A stretch of DNA of 64,000 bases from Blastopirellula marina (lineage in GTDB: Bacteria > Planctomycetota > Planctomycetia > Pirellulales > Pirellulaceae), in NCBI RefSeq assembly GCF_002967765.1, contig NZ_PUHY01000010.1, positions 1 through 64,000 of the forward strand, written 5' to 3'. The notes beneath the pieces are model-generated. The model worked only from the letters and a program-made list of their open reading frames with translations, was not told where the DNA came from and did no database searches. Position 1 is the stretch's first letter, and each line of letters begins with the position of its first letter. Positions 25,801 through 34,881 of this stretch are shown in pieces. Both the position numbers and the translations under genes were made by a program.

Positions 25801-27680
25801 TAACTCGCTTTGTCGATCGCTTTCCACGCTTCCCAGTAACGACCGAGGCCCGCGTAGAATTAGCGTCGGACCACCTCGCTGCGGGCCGAGTCATGCAAGG
25901 CGAAGCAATCCTCCGGACATTGCTCACAGCCGAAGTCGCCGACGATCAAATCGCTCCGCTGATCTATCTGGAAGCGAAAGGTTTGAAACAAGCGGGCCTG
26001 ACCGATGAGTCGGCCAAATGGTTCGCTCGGTTGTCCAACGATTACCCGAATGTCGCCGTTGATGGAAGTAAGACCGGCCGCCAGGTCGCCGCCCTCCAGC
26101 AATGGGATCCTGTGGCTTCCGCGATGGTACGTGGCAAGCCCCTTTGGCCCTATGCAGAAGCAACCGCCTCGGTAAAGGAAATCCCCAATGGTGGCTTCAC
26201 GCGAGTTGATTACCCGATTCGCTTGCACGAGCAAAACAGCCAGATGCGGACCGACTATTCGATCTTGTTGGATAGCGACGCCAATCTGGTAATTGTCCGT
26301 GATGAGTTCGGCAATCCGGTGGTACGAATTCCTTTCACGCCGCAAAGTGGTCGCAAGCTATATCAGCCGCAGATCGGTGCGTTGCATGCCACGCAGATCG
26401 GGCACCTACTGATCTTGTCGCTCGGCAGTGAGCTTCAAGCATTTAACATGATGCCACGCCTTCCGAGCGATGACTCTTCGCGTCTTCTTTGGAATGCCGA
26501 CTTACAGAACGGTCTTGGTGGAACCACCCGCCGCACCCGCGAGTTCGACGTCTATACGAAGAAGTCCAATCCGTTCGCCGATATGGAACGGACCGCTCGC
26601 GATGTGACAACGCACAAACCGATCGGCCAATTCGTTTGCAACGAAGATTTGATCTGCTACCAAGTCGGCTCGCGATTGTTCTGCCGCGATCCAGAGACGG
26701 GCGTGATCTACTGGGAACGAGACGGGATCGAGCTGGGCTGTGAATTAGTTCTGACCGGCAAACACATCATCGCAATTCCCGAAGACGAACAGTCACAGCG
26801 GGGCGAAGTTGGCCTGACGGTCAACGCCATGGTCCTCTCGGCCGACAACGGCGAGCTGCTGGACACGATTGAGCTGCCTAGCTCGGATCGCGTATGGACG
26901 ATTCGCGAGGGCGTGGTTCTGGCCTGGGAGAAACTCCCCACCGAAGGCCCGCAAGGGCTGGAAGCGTTTGACGCGGTAACCGGCAAGAAAGTTTGGTCGC
27001 GTAGCTATGAAGCTGATTCCGCTACCAAGGGTGTTTTGCTGCAGCGGAAGCCAAGCCTGATCACGCTCGACAAGACCGGCCAATTGGAGGTGATCAACAT
27101 CCCTGATGGAAAGGTGCTACACGAAAATGCGTTGGCACAGAAAGGGGAGGCTATCCAGCTGAAAGCTGTTGAATCCGACGATCAGTACCTGCTGGCCATT
27201 TATCGCGACATCAATCCACGACCTCACTTCCGTAGCATCCCGTACGACAATAGCGAGAAGCTGCTCCGCGGTGAAATCTACGCATTCAATTCAGAAACGA
27301 ACGAGCCGCAGTGGGACAATCCAGCTTTGGTTCACGATAACTACCTGCTAGAGAGCTTCCAATCGAGTGGCCTACCCGTGATCGCGTTGGTAGCCCGATT
27401 GCATCGCCCCGATGCTCGCACGCCGCAAATGAATTCGGCCCTAGAGGTGTTGCTACTCGACAAACGAGACGGACGGGCGTTATATCGCCAAGAGTTCAGC
27501 GAGCTAAGTGTCACCTTCTCGTTGACCGGAAATCCGACCGACTCGTCGATCCAATTGAAACTCGCCACCCGCGAGATCACGCTGAACTTCGATCCCACGA
27601 AAGCCCCGGCTCCAGCCCCACCAGCGGCGACGGAGGTCGACTTTTCGTTCCCCGCCGGAGACGGAGAAGAGAAGAAATAA
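22860..27680 (+). CDS. Large exported PQQ-like beta-propeller/TPR protein
   Basis: 1606 residues. A signal segment (KLLALTLAVGLITSVTPTSL) lies about 40-60 residues in. After a helical region (about 80-320), a first PQQ-like propeller spans about 370-790 (TDIHSGKVMWKFPWD, LDPETGKINWTQQLARQ, IDLLTGEKLWERPRRD). TPR-like helices follow (about 790-1070: LETNPDDAEALRMLGKLQKH, FALESLQRSLELED). A second propeller-like region covers about 1120-1500 (CRDPETGVIYWERDG, FDAVTGKKVWSRSYEA). The C-terminus is Pro/Ala-rich. No quinone-binding residues can be assigned, so a scaffold or binding role is more likely than dehydrogenase activity. The start is GTG 22860, six bases after aggag; the ATG at 22899 is a possible alternative. 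No operon partner on either side. Confidence 0.8.
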   Translation: MAGTPLVTDYLPSMEMQGTLMYRNLQIQPFASTLASVVRSGGGKLLALTLAVGLITSVTPTSLEAAPIPGLTYDLVLTTHAISQFGAEEQNDLESSFFLPIPREDRLRLVRIKEFTEEERWTDAAQELIELLAVEDSEDFLVPLETSDETTSESVKTSTLKMVKSLPSNVLEAYQLLVGGEPEAMLQDALTTDDHRELTNVARRFLFTPSGEKAAIILARKAMDARQWEGALLDLNRLDFKPDNSRRYRNETELMKAICLKEVGQADEAKEILERLKKEQLLDQLLPKSLIAKNNPVQILDQLTQIGSLSEFPPYAWTMFQGSESRTAPSRGSEPLQEIQWNARMAQSRQQQEDIQNSVQRFHDNRVPVFPAIHPVVVANQVIFRTPAGLLATDIHSGKVMWKFPWDTIDLDLSEDESDGVAALFPGLGKAFERAIWSDARSGLISSDGKRLFYVHEESNPSDEIGSILAQGALQPGGMFASQQNHLYCFDIEREGAILWQLGGVSSDPVQEENQLSEARFLGPPLPVGKDLFVLAGIIDEIRLLCLDPETGKINWTQQLARQTAASPGDLLANLLQAATPSHKGGILVCPTNTGAIVAVDLANRTLLWGFQYKEPNRNRPTRRITSNNQGDDFLAMADRWTDGTPIIHQGKVLITPTDSDYLYCIDLLTGEKLWERPRRDNIALATVEDGIALVVGKSSVTGVNIEDGEAAWTPEKSELPEQSLPSGFGFRLDGKYYLPTARNQIVPIDITTGHQDQPIEAVGELGNMVCYQDYVISVSPEYVTAYKQIDALRREVTARLETNPDDAEALRMLGKLQKHDGDLAFALESLQRSLELEDVEETRTQLVATGLAALNEDFVKFRDVVPQMNELASTLDEKISLARLTARGLHGEGKFKEALTHYFEFLDLTDEYLNSQVVPNDLIIRDFAPEIEVTADRWARGMISQLYDAMSPEEKTLANDEVQKRLTTLLEGEGDHTKALTRFVDRFPRFPVTTEARVELASDHLAAGRVMQGEAILRTLLTAEVADDQIAPLIYLEAKGLKQAGLTDESAKWFARLSNDYPNVAVDGSKTGRQVAALQQWDPVASAMVRGKPLWPYAEATASVKEIPNGGFTRVDYPIRLHEQNSQMRTDYSILLDSDANLVIVRDEFGNPVVRIPFTPQSGRKLYQPQIGALHATQIGHLLILSLGSELQAFNMMPRLPSDDSSRLLWNADLQNGLGGTTRRTREFDVYTKKSNPFADMERTARDVTTHKPIGQFVCNEDLICYQVGSRLFCRDPETGVIYWERDGIELGCELVLTGKHIIAIPEDEQSQRGEVGLTVNAMVLSADNGELLDTIELPSSDRVWTIREGVVLAWEKLPTEGPQGLEAFDAVTGKKVWSRSYEADSATKGVLLQRKPSLITLDKTGQLEVINIPDGKVLHENALAQKGEAIQLKAVESDDQYLLAIYRDINPRPHFRSIPYDNSEKLLRGEIYAFNSETNEPQWDNPALVHDNYLLESFQSSGLPVIALVARLHRPDARTPQMNSALEVLLLDKRDGRALYRQEFSELSVTFSLTGNPTDSSIQLKLATREITLNFDPTKAPAPAPPAATEVDFSFPAGDGEEKK

Positions 27681-27751
27681 CCCCCTACAAGAGGCCTTCG
27701 TGGCATTTCATTTATGTTGTGATTTCGCGCAGTACAAGTTACGATTAGCGT

Positions 27752-27792
27752 GTTAAAGTTTAACGATCCGGAAATCGATTCCGTGTCATAAT
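27752..27792 (+). promoter_or_regulatory. Palindrome and candidate -10 element upstream of the MoxR operon
   Basis: A perfect 13-base palindrome gttaaagtttaac at 27752-27764 lies 22 bases upstream of cataat (27787-27792, 5 of 6 to the -10 consensus). No good -35 is present at the usual distance, so the palindrome may be an activator or repressor site. Confidence 0.35.
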
Positions 27793-27843
27793 CGCTTTAA
27801 CCGCTTCTCCTCCTAGATCTCTCACAGAACGGAAAGAGCCTGG

Positions 27844-28890
27844 ATGTCCGAATCAGAGTTCGCCGAATCGGCGATCGAGAAAATATCTGTCGCGCGTACG
27901 CGGATCTTAGATCAACTGGGCCAGGTCATCGTTGGCCAATCGGAGGTGATCGAGGAACTGCTGATCTGCTTGATGAGTCGGGGCCATTGCCTTCTGGAAG
28001 GTGCCCCAGGTCTGGCGAAGACGCTCATGATCAGCACGCTTTCCAAAGTGCTTGAGCTGAGCTTCAGCCGTATCCAATTCACGCCTGACTTAATGCCGGC
28101 GGACATCACCGGAACGGAAATCATCGAGGAAAACAAGACGACCGGGAACCGCGAATTCCGCTTCCTGCAAGGTCCGCTCTTCTCGCACGTGATTCTAGCG
28201 GATGAAATCAACCGTACGCCTCCGAAAACGCAGGCGGCGCTGCTAGAAGCGATGCAGGAACGAACAGTAACCGTCGGGCGAGTTCGCCATGAGTTGGCCG
28301 ACCCGTTTTTCGTGCTGGCAACGCAAAACCCGATCGAACAGGAAGGGACCTATCCGCTGCCGGAAGCACAGCAGGACCGCTTCATGTTCAAGGTGTTCGT
28401 GAAGTATCCGACCTTCGACGACGAGTTCGAGATCGCTCGCCGCACGACGGTCAAACAATCGGTCAAGCTGGAACCGGTCCTTACGGCGGAAGAACTGATC
28501 GAGCTGCAAAGCCTTGTTCGTGATGTCCCTGCATCGGACCATGTCATTCGATACGCGATCACGCTCGTTCGTCAGACTCGCGTCGGCGAGCCAGGCATTC
28601 CCGACTTTGTCCCAGAGATGCTTTCCTGGGGTGCAGGTCCCCGAAGTGTGCAGTTTTTGATTCTGGGCGGTAAAGCCCGAGCCTTGCTGCATGGTCGCAC
28701 GCACGTTACGACCGACGACATTCAAGCACTGGCCAAACCGGTTCTGCGTCATCGCATTGTGCTGAACTACGGTGCGGAAAGCGAAGGAGTGTCGGCCGAC
28801 GACGTGATCGATCGGATCTTGAAGGAAACGCCCGCCAAAGAGGATCAGCTAACCAGCGATGCCCGATTCCAAAAAATATTTGCATCCTGA
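27844..28890 (+). CDS. MoxR family AAA+ ATPase
   Basis: 348 residues. Walker A is GAPGLAKT, Walker [13 protein letters not shown], sensor 1 [20 protein letters not shown], followed by the MoxR-type QQDRFMFKV. The C-terminal lid (about 240-330) contains [20 protein letters not shown]. MoxR ATPases act as chaperones for VWA-domain proteins in the cytoplasm and at the membrane. It is the first gene of a long operon; its 3' end overlaps the DUF58 gene by 32 bases, which suggests coupled translation. Confidence 0.95.
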   Translation: MSESEFAESAIEKISVARTRILDQLGQVIVGQSEVIEELLICLMSRGHCLLEGAPGLAKTLMISTLSKVLELSFSRIQFTPDLMPADITGTEIIEENKTTGNREFRFLQGPLFSHVILADEINRTPPKTQAALLEAMQERTVTVGRVRHELADPFFVLATQNPIEQEGTYPLPEAQQDRFMFKVFVKYPTFDDEFEIARRTTVKQSVKLEPVLTAEELIELQSLVRDVPASDHVIRYAITLVRQTRVGEPGIPDFVPEMLSWGAGPRSVQFLILGGKARALLHGRTHVTTDDIQALAKPVLRHRIVLNYGAESEGVSADDVIDRILKETPAKEDQLTSDARFQKIFAS

Positions 28891-29761
28891 GACGCTCGGG
28901 CGGATTTCCAAACTGGAACTACGCGCCCGGCACGTTGTTGAAGGATTCCTCTCCGGTACTCATCGCAGTCCTTACTTCGGGCAGTCGATCGAGTTTCTCC
29001 AGCATCGCGAATATGCGACCGGGGATGATCTGCGCCATATCGACTGGAAGGTGTGGGGCAAGCACAACAAGTACTTCATCAAGCAGTACGAAGAATACAC
29101 CAATCTCCGCTGCATGATGCTGGTTGATGCTTCGGCCAGCATGAGCTACGGCAATGGTCCGCTGACGAAGTACGACTATGGCTGCACGATCGCGGCCTCG
29201 CTGGCCTATCTCATTCTGAAGCAGCAGGACGCCGTCGGCTGTGCTGTGTTTGACGATCGCATTCGTTACCGCGTGCCGGTGCTCAGCAAGCGAACCCACT
29301 TGAACACGATTGTCGACGCGATGGCAAACCAGTCTCCGCGCGACAAGACCGATATGCAGACCATCTGCAAGCAGTTCGCCGAAGGTTATACCAGCCGCGG
29401 ATTGGTTGTGGTCGTATCCGATTTCTTCGGCGATGTCGAAGCAACCGCAAAGGGCTTACGAATCTTGCGGCAACGAGGACACGACGTGATGGTCTTCCAC
29501 GTTATGGACGACGATGAACTCGACTTCCCGTTTTCTGGCTCGACCCGCTTTGAAGGTCTGGAGAACAGTGATCACCTGACCTGTAATCCACGTGCCCTGC
29601 GAGAAGGTTACCTGGAAGCGGTCAACGAGTTCACCGCACGTATTCGGCGCGAATGCAGCAAAAATACGATCGATTACGCCCTGGTTCGGACCAGCGATTC
29701 GCTCGCGACGGTCCTGACAACCTACCTTTCCAATCGATTGGGAATGCATCACCGTAACTAA
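28859..29761 (+). CDS. DUF58 domain protein (VWA-like)
   Basis: 300 residues, soluble. The N-terminal helical part has the DUF58 signatures [20 protein letters not shown] and [14 protein letters not shown]. The VWA-type MIDAS motif DASASMS follows at about residues 90-97, then a Rossmann-like fold ([19 protein letters not shown]). DUF58 proteins are encoded with MoxR and are thought to be its substrates or partners. ATG 28859 lies within the end of the MoxR gene; starting here keeps the conserved N-terminus. Confidence 0.92.
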   Translation: MPDSKKYLHPETLGRISKLELRARHVVEGFLSGTHRSPYFGQSIEFLQHREYATGDDLRHIDWKVWGKHNKYFIKQYEEYTNLRCMMLVDASASMSYGNGPLTKYDYGCTIAASLAYLILKQQDAVGCAVFDDRIRYRVPVLSKRTHLNTIVDAMANQSPRDKTDMQTICKQFAEGYTSRGLVVVVSDFFGDVEATAKGLRILRQRGHDVMVFHVMDDDELDFPFSGSTRFEGLENSDHLTCNPRALREGYLEAVNEFTARIRRECSKNTIDYALVRTSDSLATVLTTYLSNRLGMHHRN

Positions 29762-29773
29762 GTTCGAGGCGTA

Positions 29774-32104
29774 ATGCTTTTTGTATATTCAGCTCTGGCT
29801 TGGGGCTTTGCCCTGATTTCGCTTCCCGTGTTGATCCAATTGATCAACATGATGCGGCACCGTCGTGTCAAATGGGCGGCGATGGACTTCCTGATGCAGA
29901 GCCACCGCCGCATGAAGCATTGGGTCATGATTCGGCAGCTCTTGCTGCTGTTAACCCGTATGGCGGCGATTGCCCTGATCGTGGCCATGCTGGCCGGTTT
30001 GATCACCACACAAACCTGGTCCAACATGCTGGCCGACCGAGTCACGCATCACCTGATTTTGCTCGACGATACCTTCTCGATGCGGGAACGCCTCGGTGGA
30101 GATACCGCGTTCGATGCGGGCATTCAAACGACGAACCGTTTGATCGAGCAACTTGCCGAACAAGATCAGCCGCAGCGAATCTCGGTGATGCTCTACTCCG
30201 ACATCCTTCGCGACGGCCCCGATCAAGCCGCGCCCAACCAGGCAACGCGGATGCGGGTCGATATGGATTCGACCAGCATCACCAGGCTGCAAGAATTGCT
30301 CACCAACCTCACGCCGACGGAACAAACGATCCCTCTAGCCGAAGTGCTCCAGCGGGGAAGCGAGATTGCCTCGCAGTTCGATCAGACCGAGGTGGCCAAG
30401 GTCTATGTTGTTTCCGACTTCCGCGAGAAAGACTGGGGAGCGGAAGCCGCTGTCCGCGATCCACTGGCTCGCGTCGAAGAACGCTCGGTCGAAATGAACT
30501 GGATCAACTGTGCCCGCCTGCCTCAGGACAACTTGGCCATTACCGATGTATCGATCGGCAGCGGCACGATCGTCCCTGGCGTGCCGACCATTGTGAAAGT
30601 CTCCGTACGTAACTTCGGCCAACAAGCTGCGGTCGACGTCCGTTTGCAGGTCGATCTCTTCGGTTCGACAACCGGTAGGACCGATATCTCTCAGGCCGGT
30701 CAAAGCCTGGAACGCCTTGCCGAACAACTCCCGATCAACTTCGACGAGATCCCCGCCGGCGATCAAGTCACGCGACAAACGCAAATTATCTTCCCTGCTG
30801 AAGGCTCGCACGTCTTGTCATTCCATCTGCCGGACGACGCACTTCCGCTCGACAACACACGCTTCGCTGCGGTAGACGTTCAGCCGACGATTCCGGTTTT
30901 GATCGTCGACGGCGATCCCAAATTGACCAACGCGTTTTACCTGCAATCCGTTTTCAACCCGGCCCCGAACGTGTCGACCGGCGTGACGCCAACGACCAGC
31001 AGCACCAGCTTTTTGACGTCGGCCGAACTGAAAGATCTGCAGAAATTCGAGAACATCTTTATCATCGATCCGCCGCAATTTGACGAGCGTATCTTGACCA
31101 CTCTTAAAGAGTACGTCGAAGGAGGAGGAGGCCTGGTTTGGTATCTCGGTCCTGACACCAACGAAATTGGCTTGGGCGAACTCGCCAATGCTGGCCTTCT
31201 GCCCACGACGCTGCAAGCGGCGGAAGAATTGGACCAAAACATTCCCGACGGGCCACCCGATTTTGTCCCTGGCGACAACCCAGTATTCCGCGTGTTTGCC
31301 GGCGAAAAGAATCCGTTTTTACGTCGCTTGATCGTCAGCAAATACTTCCCGGTTCCCCCGGAGTTTTTAAGCGAAACGCCAGAAGGAACTCAGGTGCTTG
31401 GCAGCCTCCGCAACGACCAACCGCTGGTCTTACAACAGAACATCGGCCAAGGGAAAGTGATCACCTTCCTGACCTCACTCGGGCCACAATGGAACAGTTG
31501 GGCCACGAATCCCAGCTTCATCGTCACCGTGCTTGAGCTTCGCAACTACAACAGCAAGTCGCGAGTTAGTGGTGCTTCGCTTCCGGTTGGCTCAGAGGTA
31601 GCGGTGATCGCTCCGATGTCCGAATATCGTTCCGACGTGCTGTTCTACTCGCCGGGCTTTATCGCTCCTGGTACTTCCCAGTTGCCAACGGTTCGAAGTG
31701 AACGCGTCGAGTTCGCGGCCCTTGGCGGAACACTCGATGGCAAGGCAGTCCTTAGCGGTGTCGATGACGTCACCGGCAAGTTCCTCACCGGGCAGGCTGG
31801 CGTTTATGAAGCTTGGCTCACAAAAGTAGACGGCTCGAACGAAGTTCGCCGTTCGACGCTGGTGCCAGACGTACCTGAAAGCGACTTGCTGGGAATGAAC
31901 GAGACAAATCTCCGTCAGCTGTATCCTTCAGTTCAATTCAACTACTTCAGTGCTAGTGCCTGGCAGTACGATAATGCCGCCCAACAAGGAACCAACTGGC
32001 AATCAATCTTGCTGGCCTTGGTGATTGGGGCCCTCCTCTTAGAACAAGTGTTGGCCTACTATGCGAGTTACCACCCGGCGACTCCAGGAGGGACGGCCGC
32101 ATGA
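29774..32104 (+). CDS. BatA-type membrane protein with VWA-like domain
   Basis: 776 residues. The N-terminus matches the aerotolerance-regulator BatA N-terminal region (ALAWGFALISLPVLIQLINM, MRHRRVKWAAMDFL), with two membrane helices at about 1-22 and 55-82. A VWA-like domain (about 90-250) has DDTFSM, a DxTxS form of the MIDAS motif. Then come beta-rich regions and a segment like a glutamine-amidotransferase-fold domain (about 370-480: TIPVLIVDGDPKLTNAF, YVEGGGGLVWYLGP). A C-terminal helix (SILLALVIGALLLEQVLAYY) anchors it again. It probably forms a membrane complex controlled by MoxR. Confidence 0.85.
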   Translation: MLFVYSALAWGFALISLPVLIQLINMMRHRRVKWAAMDFLMQSHRRMKHWVMIRQLLLLLTRMAAIALIVAMLAGLITTQTWSNMLADRVTHHLILLDDTFSMRERLGGDTAFDAGIQTTNRLIEQLAEQDQPQRISVMLYSDILRDGPDQAAPNQATRMRVDMDSTSITRLQELLTNLTPTEQTIPLAEVLQRGSEIASQFDQTEVAKVYVVSDFREKDWGAEAAVRDPLARVEERSVEMNWINCARLPQDNLAITDVSIGSGTIVPGVPTIVKVSVRNFGQQAAVDVRLQVDLFGSTTGRTDISQAGQSLERLAEQLPINFDEIPAGDQVTRQTQIIFPAEGSHVLSFHLPDDALPLDNTRFAAVDVQPTIPVLIVDGDPKLTNAFYLQSVFNPAPNVSTGVTPTTSSTSFLTSAELKDLQKFENIFIIDPPQFDERILTTLKEYVEGGGGLVWYLGPDTNEIGLGELANAGLLPTTLQAAEELDQNIPDGPPDFVPGDNPVFRVFAGEKNPFLRRLIVSKYFPVPPEFLSETPEGTQVLGSLRNDQPLVLQQNIGQGKVITFLTSLGPQWNSWATNPSFIVTVLELRNYNSKSRVSGASLPVGSEVAVIAPMSEYRSDVLFYSPGFIAPGTSQLPTVRSERVEFAALGGTLDGKAVLSGVDDVTGKFLTGQAGVYEAWLTKVDGSNEVRRSTLVPDVPESDLLGMNETNLRQLYPSVQFNYFSASAWQYDNAAQQGTNWQSILLALVIGALLLEQVLAYYASYHPATPGGTAA

Positions 32105-34881
32105 ACCAGTCCGCAACCAACACCATCACCGCCTATCAATTCAGCCGCTTAAGCGAGTTGCCGTACTGGTCACAGTGGGCATTGCTGGCCGCGGTAGTCG
32201 CCTCGATCACCATGTTCGTCTGGTGGTGGTCCCGTCGCGACTCGCACGCATTACCAACGCTCAGCCGATACGTGCTGTTCGGCCTGCGCACGGCAGCGAT
32301 GCTTGGCCTGTTGTTCTTCTTTTTCAACTTGGAAAAGAAAACCCAACGTGAAGTCCGCGAGAACTCGCGAGTCGCCGTCCTGGTCGATACCAGCCAAAGC
32401 ATGGGGCTCCCCGACCAACGCCCCGGCAATGGTTCTGATCCGACATCGCGTGCCGATCAAGCGATCATGCTCCTATCGCAGAGTGAAATCATCCCGCAGT
32501 TACGCGAGCAGCATGACGTCAGCGTGATGACGTTCGATGATAGTTCGCCCCCGCAAAGTGTGGCCTTCTTCCCGCGAACCGGCGAACCCGAAACGCTAAT
32601 CGAGCAGGAAGCTTCCGCCACCTATCAACAGCAATGGGACGAACTGACCTGGATTACCTGGACCGGCATCGGCATCGCTTCGGCGGGTCTGTTGATGTTG
32701 CTTCTGGCTGGCTTCAACGCAACAGGTGGCCTCGGAGCAACATTCAACTTCCTGAGTGCGACTCTGCTGTTAACCGCCGTGATCTTGGTCGCGGTGGGTG
32801 ACCTCCGCAACGATGAGGTACGTCCTTGGGAAATCGTCCTGGGTAAGTCGGAGGAAAGCGAAGCAGGGGACGAAAACCCAGCCGAACTCGTCCCAGCCCC
32901 AGGCGAAACACCCACCGGCGAGCCAGCCCTCCAAATCGAACAAATCGACTGGGCTAAGTCGCTCCAGCCGACCGGTATGGAAACGCGAATTGGGGATGCG
33001 GTCGTTCAAGTCGTCAATCAAGAACGGGGCGGGCCCTTTTCAGGCATCTTGCTGGTAAGCGACGGAGCCAACAACGAGGGAACGGCTCCTGCCGACGCCG
33101 CACGCATGGCTCAGGAAATCGGGGCCCGCATCGTCACCGTCGGACTCGGTTCGGACGAGCAGCCCCATAGCGTGCGGGTAGTCGACCTGGAAGCACCCGC
33201 CAAAGCCTATCCGGGCGACGAGTTCCAACTTCGTGGCTACATCCAAGGCTTCGGCATGCCCAACAAGTTGGTCACACTGCAAGTTGCTTCCGGCACCATC
33301 GACGAAAATGGCGAGTTCCGAGAAGAAGCGATCGAGAAGTCTTCTAATCCTATTAGCTTGGGCAAAGATGGCGAAGTGATCCCCGTCGACTTCCAGATCA
33401 CTCCCGAAACCGTTGGCACACGAGCCTATCAACTGCGAATCATTGGCAGTTCGGAAACCGATCTCGACCAGAGCGACAATCAGCGTGTCGTCAAAGTCCA
33501 AATCATCGAACAGCGGAACCGAGTGTTGCTGCTGGCTGGCGGTCCAACGCGTGAATTCCGCTTCCTCCGTAATCAGTTATTTCGCGACAAAGATGTCGAA
33601 CTGCACGTGCTGCTGCAAACGGGAGAGCCTGGCATCTCGCAGGAATCGGACGAATTGCTGTTCGAGTTCCCAGACGACCCGACAGTGCTGTTCGAGGAAT
33701 ACGACTGCATCGTGGCTTTCGATCCGGACTGGTCGCGACTTTCGCAAGATCAGATCGAACTGCTGGAACGTTGGGTCGGTGAAAAGGCGGGCGGCTTGAT
33801 TGTCATCGCCGGTCCCATCTTCACACCTAAATGGGCCAGCCTGCGTCGCGGTGATCCAGCGATCGACATCATCAAGGATTTGCATCCGGTGACGTTCTTC
33901 AGCCGGGGAACTTCGATCGGCTTAGGACGCTTCGGTTCTGAAACCGCTCGCAAATTAGTCCTGACCCCAGAAGGGCAAAAGGCCGAGGCATTGCGTCTCG
34001 ATCCCGCGGCCGATGTTAGTAATCACATTTGGCAACAGTTCCCTGGCGTGTACGGCTACTTCGCCGTCAGTGGCGTGAAGCCGGGTGCGGCGAATTGGGC
34101 CGATGTCGAGGCCGAAACCAAGAGTCTCGACGGCAAACTCCCCGTCTACATGGCCTCCCATTTCTACGGTGCTGGTCGGGTAATATTCCTTGGCAGTGGC
34201 GAGATGTGGCGTATCCGCAGTATGGACGTCGGTTATTTCGAGACCTTCTACACCAAACTCATCCGCTACGCATCGCAAGGTCGATTGGCTCGCGACTCGA
34301 GTCGGGGGTTACTGTTGGTCAGTGCCGAGCGAGTTTCGTTAGGCGAAACGGTTGAGGTCCGTGCATTCCTGACCGATGCTCAACACAATCCGCTCACCGA
34401 TCCACAGCTCGAAGGTCGCTTGATCTTGCCAGATGGGACCGAAGAAACGCTCCTTTTGCGTCAGCTGCCTGAGTTTGAAGAAGGACAGTACGCCGGGCAG
34501 TTCACGCCGCTGCAAGATGGTGAATATCGCATCGAAGTCAACTTGCCAGGCGGGGGCGAAGACAGCCTGCTCGCGCGGGAAGTTCGGGCCCGAATTCCTG
34601 ATCGAGAAATCGCCAGGCCGCAGCGAGACGATGCCGTGCTGACGGCGTTCTCCAGTGAAACGGGCGGCCAGTCGATTGTTGGCATCACCGATTTGATGGA
34701 CAGCAAAAACCTTTCCACGCTGGTCGGCGCCGATGTGCTGCCACCACGCGATATGTATACCGCACTTCCCGATCTGACTGATCGGACCTTCCAGGAACAA
34801 TTACGCGGCTGGCTTCTGGCATTCATCGTAATCGCGTTGAGCGTGGAATGGATTCAACGGAGGTTCGCGAAACTGGCATGA
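32101..34881 (+). CDS. Large VWA-domain membrane protein
   Basis: 926 residues. Starts in an ATGA overlap with the BatA-like gene. Membrane helices lie at about 22-42, 55-78, 180-205 and 218-240, and near the C-terminus (FIVIALSVEWIQRRF). A VWA domain is split around them: MIDAS DTSQSMG at about 99 and GILLVSDGANNEGTAPADAA later. A Rossmann/amidotransferase-like segment follows (about 475-690: RVLLLAGGPTREFRFLRNQL, GGLIVIAGPIF), without a recognisable catalytic triad, then a beta-sandwich module. It resembles the membrane VWA proteins found beside MoxR/BatA in many bacteria. Confidence 0.82.
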   Translation: MNQSATNTITAYQFSRLSELPYWSQWALLAAVVASITMFVWWWSRRDSHALPTLSRYVLFGLRTAAMLGLLFFFFNLEKKTQREVRENSRVAVLVDTSQSMGLPDQRPGNGSDPTSRADQAIMLLSQSEIIPQLREQHDVSVMTFDDSSPPQSVAFFPRTGEPETLIEQEASATYQQQWDELTWITWTGIGIASAGLLMLLLAGFNATGGLGATFNFLSATLLLTAVILVAVGDLRNDEVRPWEIVLGKSEESEAGDENPAELVPAPGETPTGEPALQIEQIDWAKSLQPTGMETRIGDAVVQVVNQERGGPFSGILLVSDGANNEGTAPADAARMAQEIGARIVTVGLGSDEQPHSVRVVDLEAPAKAYPGDEFQLRGYIQGFGMPNKLVTLQVASGTIDENGEFREEAIEKSSNPISLGKDGEVIPVDFQITPETVGTRAYQLRIIGSSETDLDQSDNQRVVKVQIIEQRNRVLLLAGGPTREFRFLRNQLFRDKDVELHVLLQTGEPGISQESDELLFEFPDDPTVLFEEYDCIVAFDPDWSRLSQDQIELLERWVGEKAGGLIVIAGPIFTPKWASLRRGDPAIDIIKDLHPVTFFSRGTSIGLGRFGSETARKLVLTPEGQKAEALRLDPAADVSNHIWQQFPGVYGYFAVSGVKPGAANWADVEAETKSLDGKLPVYMASHFYGAGRVIFLGSGEMWRIRSMDVGYFETFYTKLIRYASQGRLARDSSRGLLLVSAERVSLGETVEVRAFLTDAQHNPLTDPQLEGRLILPDGTEETLLLRQLPEFEEGQYAGQFTPLQDGEYRIEVNLPGGGEDSLLAREVRARIPDREIARPQRDDAVLTAFSSETGGQSIVGITDLMDSKNLSTLVGADVLPPRDMYTALPDLTDRTFQEQLRGWLLAFIVIALSVEWIQRRFAKLA

